A stretch of 8,437 nt of DNA from positions 1-8,437 of the forward strand of contig CBDUUP010000189.1 in assembly GCA_965370435.1 (NCBI GenBank), written 5' to 3'. Source of the DNA: CBDUUP01 sp965370435. Its GTDB lineage: Bacteria; Chloroflexota; Anaerolineae; Anaerolineales; UBA11579. Position 1 is the stretch's first letter; each line of letters begins with the position of its first letter. The position numbers and the translations under genes are program-made. Below the pieces are notes generated by a model. The model saw only the letters and a program-made list of their open reading frames with translations, did not search any database and was not told where the DNA came from. This document shows positions 8,079-8,437 of this stretch, one piece after another.

Positions 8079-8103
8079 GCATCCTGAGCCTGTCGAAGGA
8101 TGC
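8079..8103. repeat. Short dispersed-type repeat hairpin (CCTGAGCCTGTCGAAGG type)
   Basis: GCATCCT (8079-8085) pairs perfectly with AGGATGC (8097-8103) around an 11-base loop. The core CCTGAGCCTGTCGAAGG is a pattern I recall as a frequent intergenic repeat in many environmental bacterial genomes. The element shares TCCTGAG-x-CT and CGAAGGA with 7175-7196 in the upstream mosaic repeat. Confidence 0.6.
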
Positions 8104-8202
8104 GGCTCTGGCCGAGATCATATCTTGTCCAGTTCCGAATACCTTTCACCCATGCAAAGTTAAACTCCCTCACAATCCCCCCTTATCCATACCGCCTCCG
8201 TA

Positions 8203-8225
8203 GAGACGCCCCGGTGGGGCGTCTC
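8203..8225. repeat. Perfect 10-bp stem hairpin (GAGACGCCCC type)
   Basis: GAGACGCCCC (8203-8212) and GGGGCGTCTC (8216-8225) form a perfect stem with a GGT loop. The context GTAGAGACGCCCC resembles intergenic hairpin repeats common in cyanobacteria and Chloroflexota. Neither side has a T-run (CCTTC on the right), and it lies 257 bp after the methyltransferase stop, so a canonical intrinsic terminator is unlikely, though the stem could still stabilise an mRNA 3' end. Confidence 0.65.
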
Positions 8226-8312
8226 CCTTCAACTAACCATCACCTGAAGCAACAAAGGAAAACCACCCCTCTAGAGAAATCGCACAGTCAGGTCAATTAA
8301 GCGCAACTGATT

Positions 8313-8435
8313 ATGAATAGTAAACCCCAAAAGTCTAAAGCGAAATTTCTAGATGGAAGATATATAAAATTCGTCATTTCTTCCAATACCTTCGCCAAAA
8401 AAGATGAAAAAGGAGGGGTTTTTGTAGTAGAGTAG
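8313..8435 (+). CDS. Doubtful 40-residue ORF in AT-rich tail
   Basis: An ATG at 8313 opens a 40-codon frame ending in TAG at 8433-8435, two bases from the window edge. The product is lysine-rich, with a plausible-looking middle (GRYIKFVISSNTF) and end (KGGVFVVE). I recognise no family. There is no Shine-Dalgarno site before the ATG, the composition is much richer in A+T than the other genes, and the reverse strand is also open across the same stretch, so chance is a real possibility. It could be a small protein, a decayed fragment of a transferred gene, or nothing. Confidence 0.2.
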   Translation: MNSKPQKSKAKFLDGRYIKFVISSNTFAKKDEKGGVFVVE

Positions 8436-8437
8436 TA

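Larger units (their letters stand above)
7946..8312. other. Intergenic region with repeat hairpins and no convincing gene
   Basis: This stretch has no supported gene. A 66-codon forward frame at 8100-8300 runs straight through a perfect hairpin and has no ribosome site, and the long reverse frame over the region is antisense to the methyltransferase. No T-tailed terminator follows the methyltransferase stop closely. The recognisable content is two hairpin repeats, at 8079-8103 and 8203-8225. Confidence 0.65.

Noticed and set aside
7433..8173. 246-codon reverse-strand frame over the methyltransferase and downstream region
   Set aside because: It overlaps a forward gene with all class I methyltransferase motifs, passes through the repeat hairpin at 8079-8103, and shows no recognisable motif of its own.
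8100..8300. 66-codon forward frame
   Set aside because: It begins inside a repeat hairpin, spans the perfect 10-bp-stem hairpin, and has no ribosome binding site or recognisable motif.

Overview
This window looks like part of a bacterial chromosome, most likely Chloroflexota (for example an Anaerolineae-type genome). That is an inference. It rests on two giant membrane proteins of the TIGR03663 type, a family I know mainly from Chloroflexus-like bacteria and archaea, on bacterial Shine-Dalgarno sites, and on intergenic hairpin repeats of a style common in Chloroflexota and cyanobacteria. The coding part is moderately GC-rich; the last ~130 bases are clearly AT-rich. All convincing genes are on the + strand.

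Positions 1-6942 are filled by two tandem paralogous genes. The first is cut by the left window edge, with about 47 N-terminal residues missing by comparison with its sister. The second is complete at 1150 residues. Each has a polytopic membrane core resembling GT-C/PMT-type glycosyltransferases, with the DE and HGP signatures of TIGR03663 (named Agl23-like in some databases). Then come a soluble, probably extracytoplasmic, aromatic-rich domain and six C-terminal NHL blades that should form one beta-propeller. Only 52 bp separate the genes and the second has a good ribosome binding site, so they probably form one operon. The likely role is handling a lipid-linked sugar or glycosylating something at the cell surface, with the propeller as an external binding module. 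Substrate and partner are unknown.

Positions 6943-7258 are non-coding and dense in inverted repeats: a perfect 14-bp pair enclosing 63 bp, then a mosaic of hairpins that looks like a dispersed intergenic repeat. Positions 7259-7945 encode a class I SAM-dependent O-methyltransferase with the expected Asp/Asp-Asn metal-ligand pattern. It is probably transcribed separately and has no clear functional link to the membrane pair.

Positions 7946-8437 hold no convincing gene. They contain a short repeat hairpin related to part of the first mosaic, a perfect 10-bp-stem hairpin of a dispersed-repeat type, and an AT-rich tail with a doubtful 40-codon ORF and a strong but apparently unused Shine-Dalgarno-like sequence. 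No tRNA, rRNA, CRISPR array, insertion sequence or transposase was seen.
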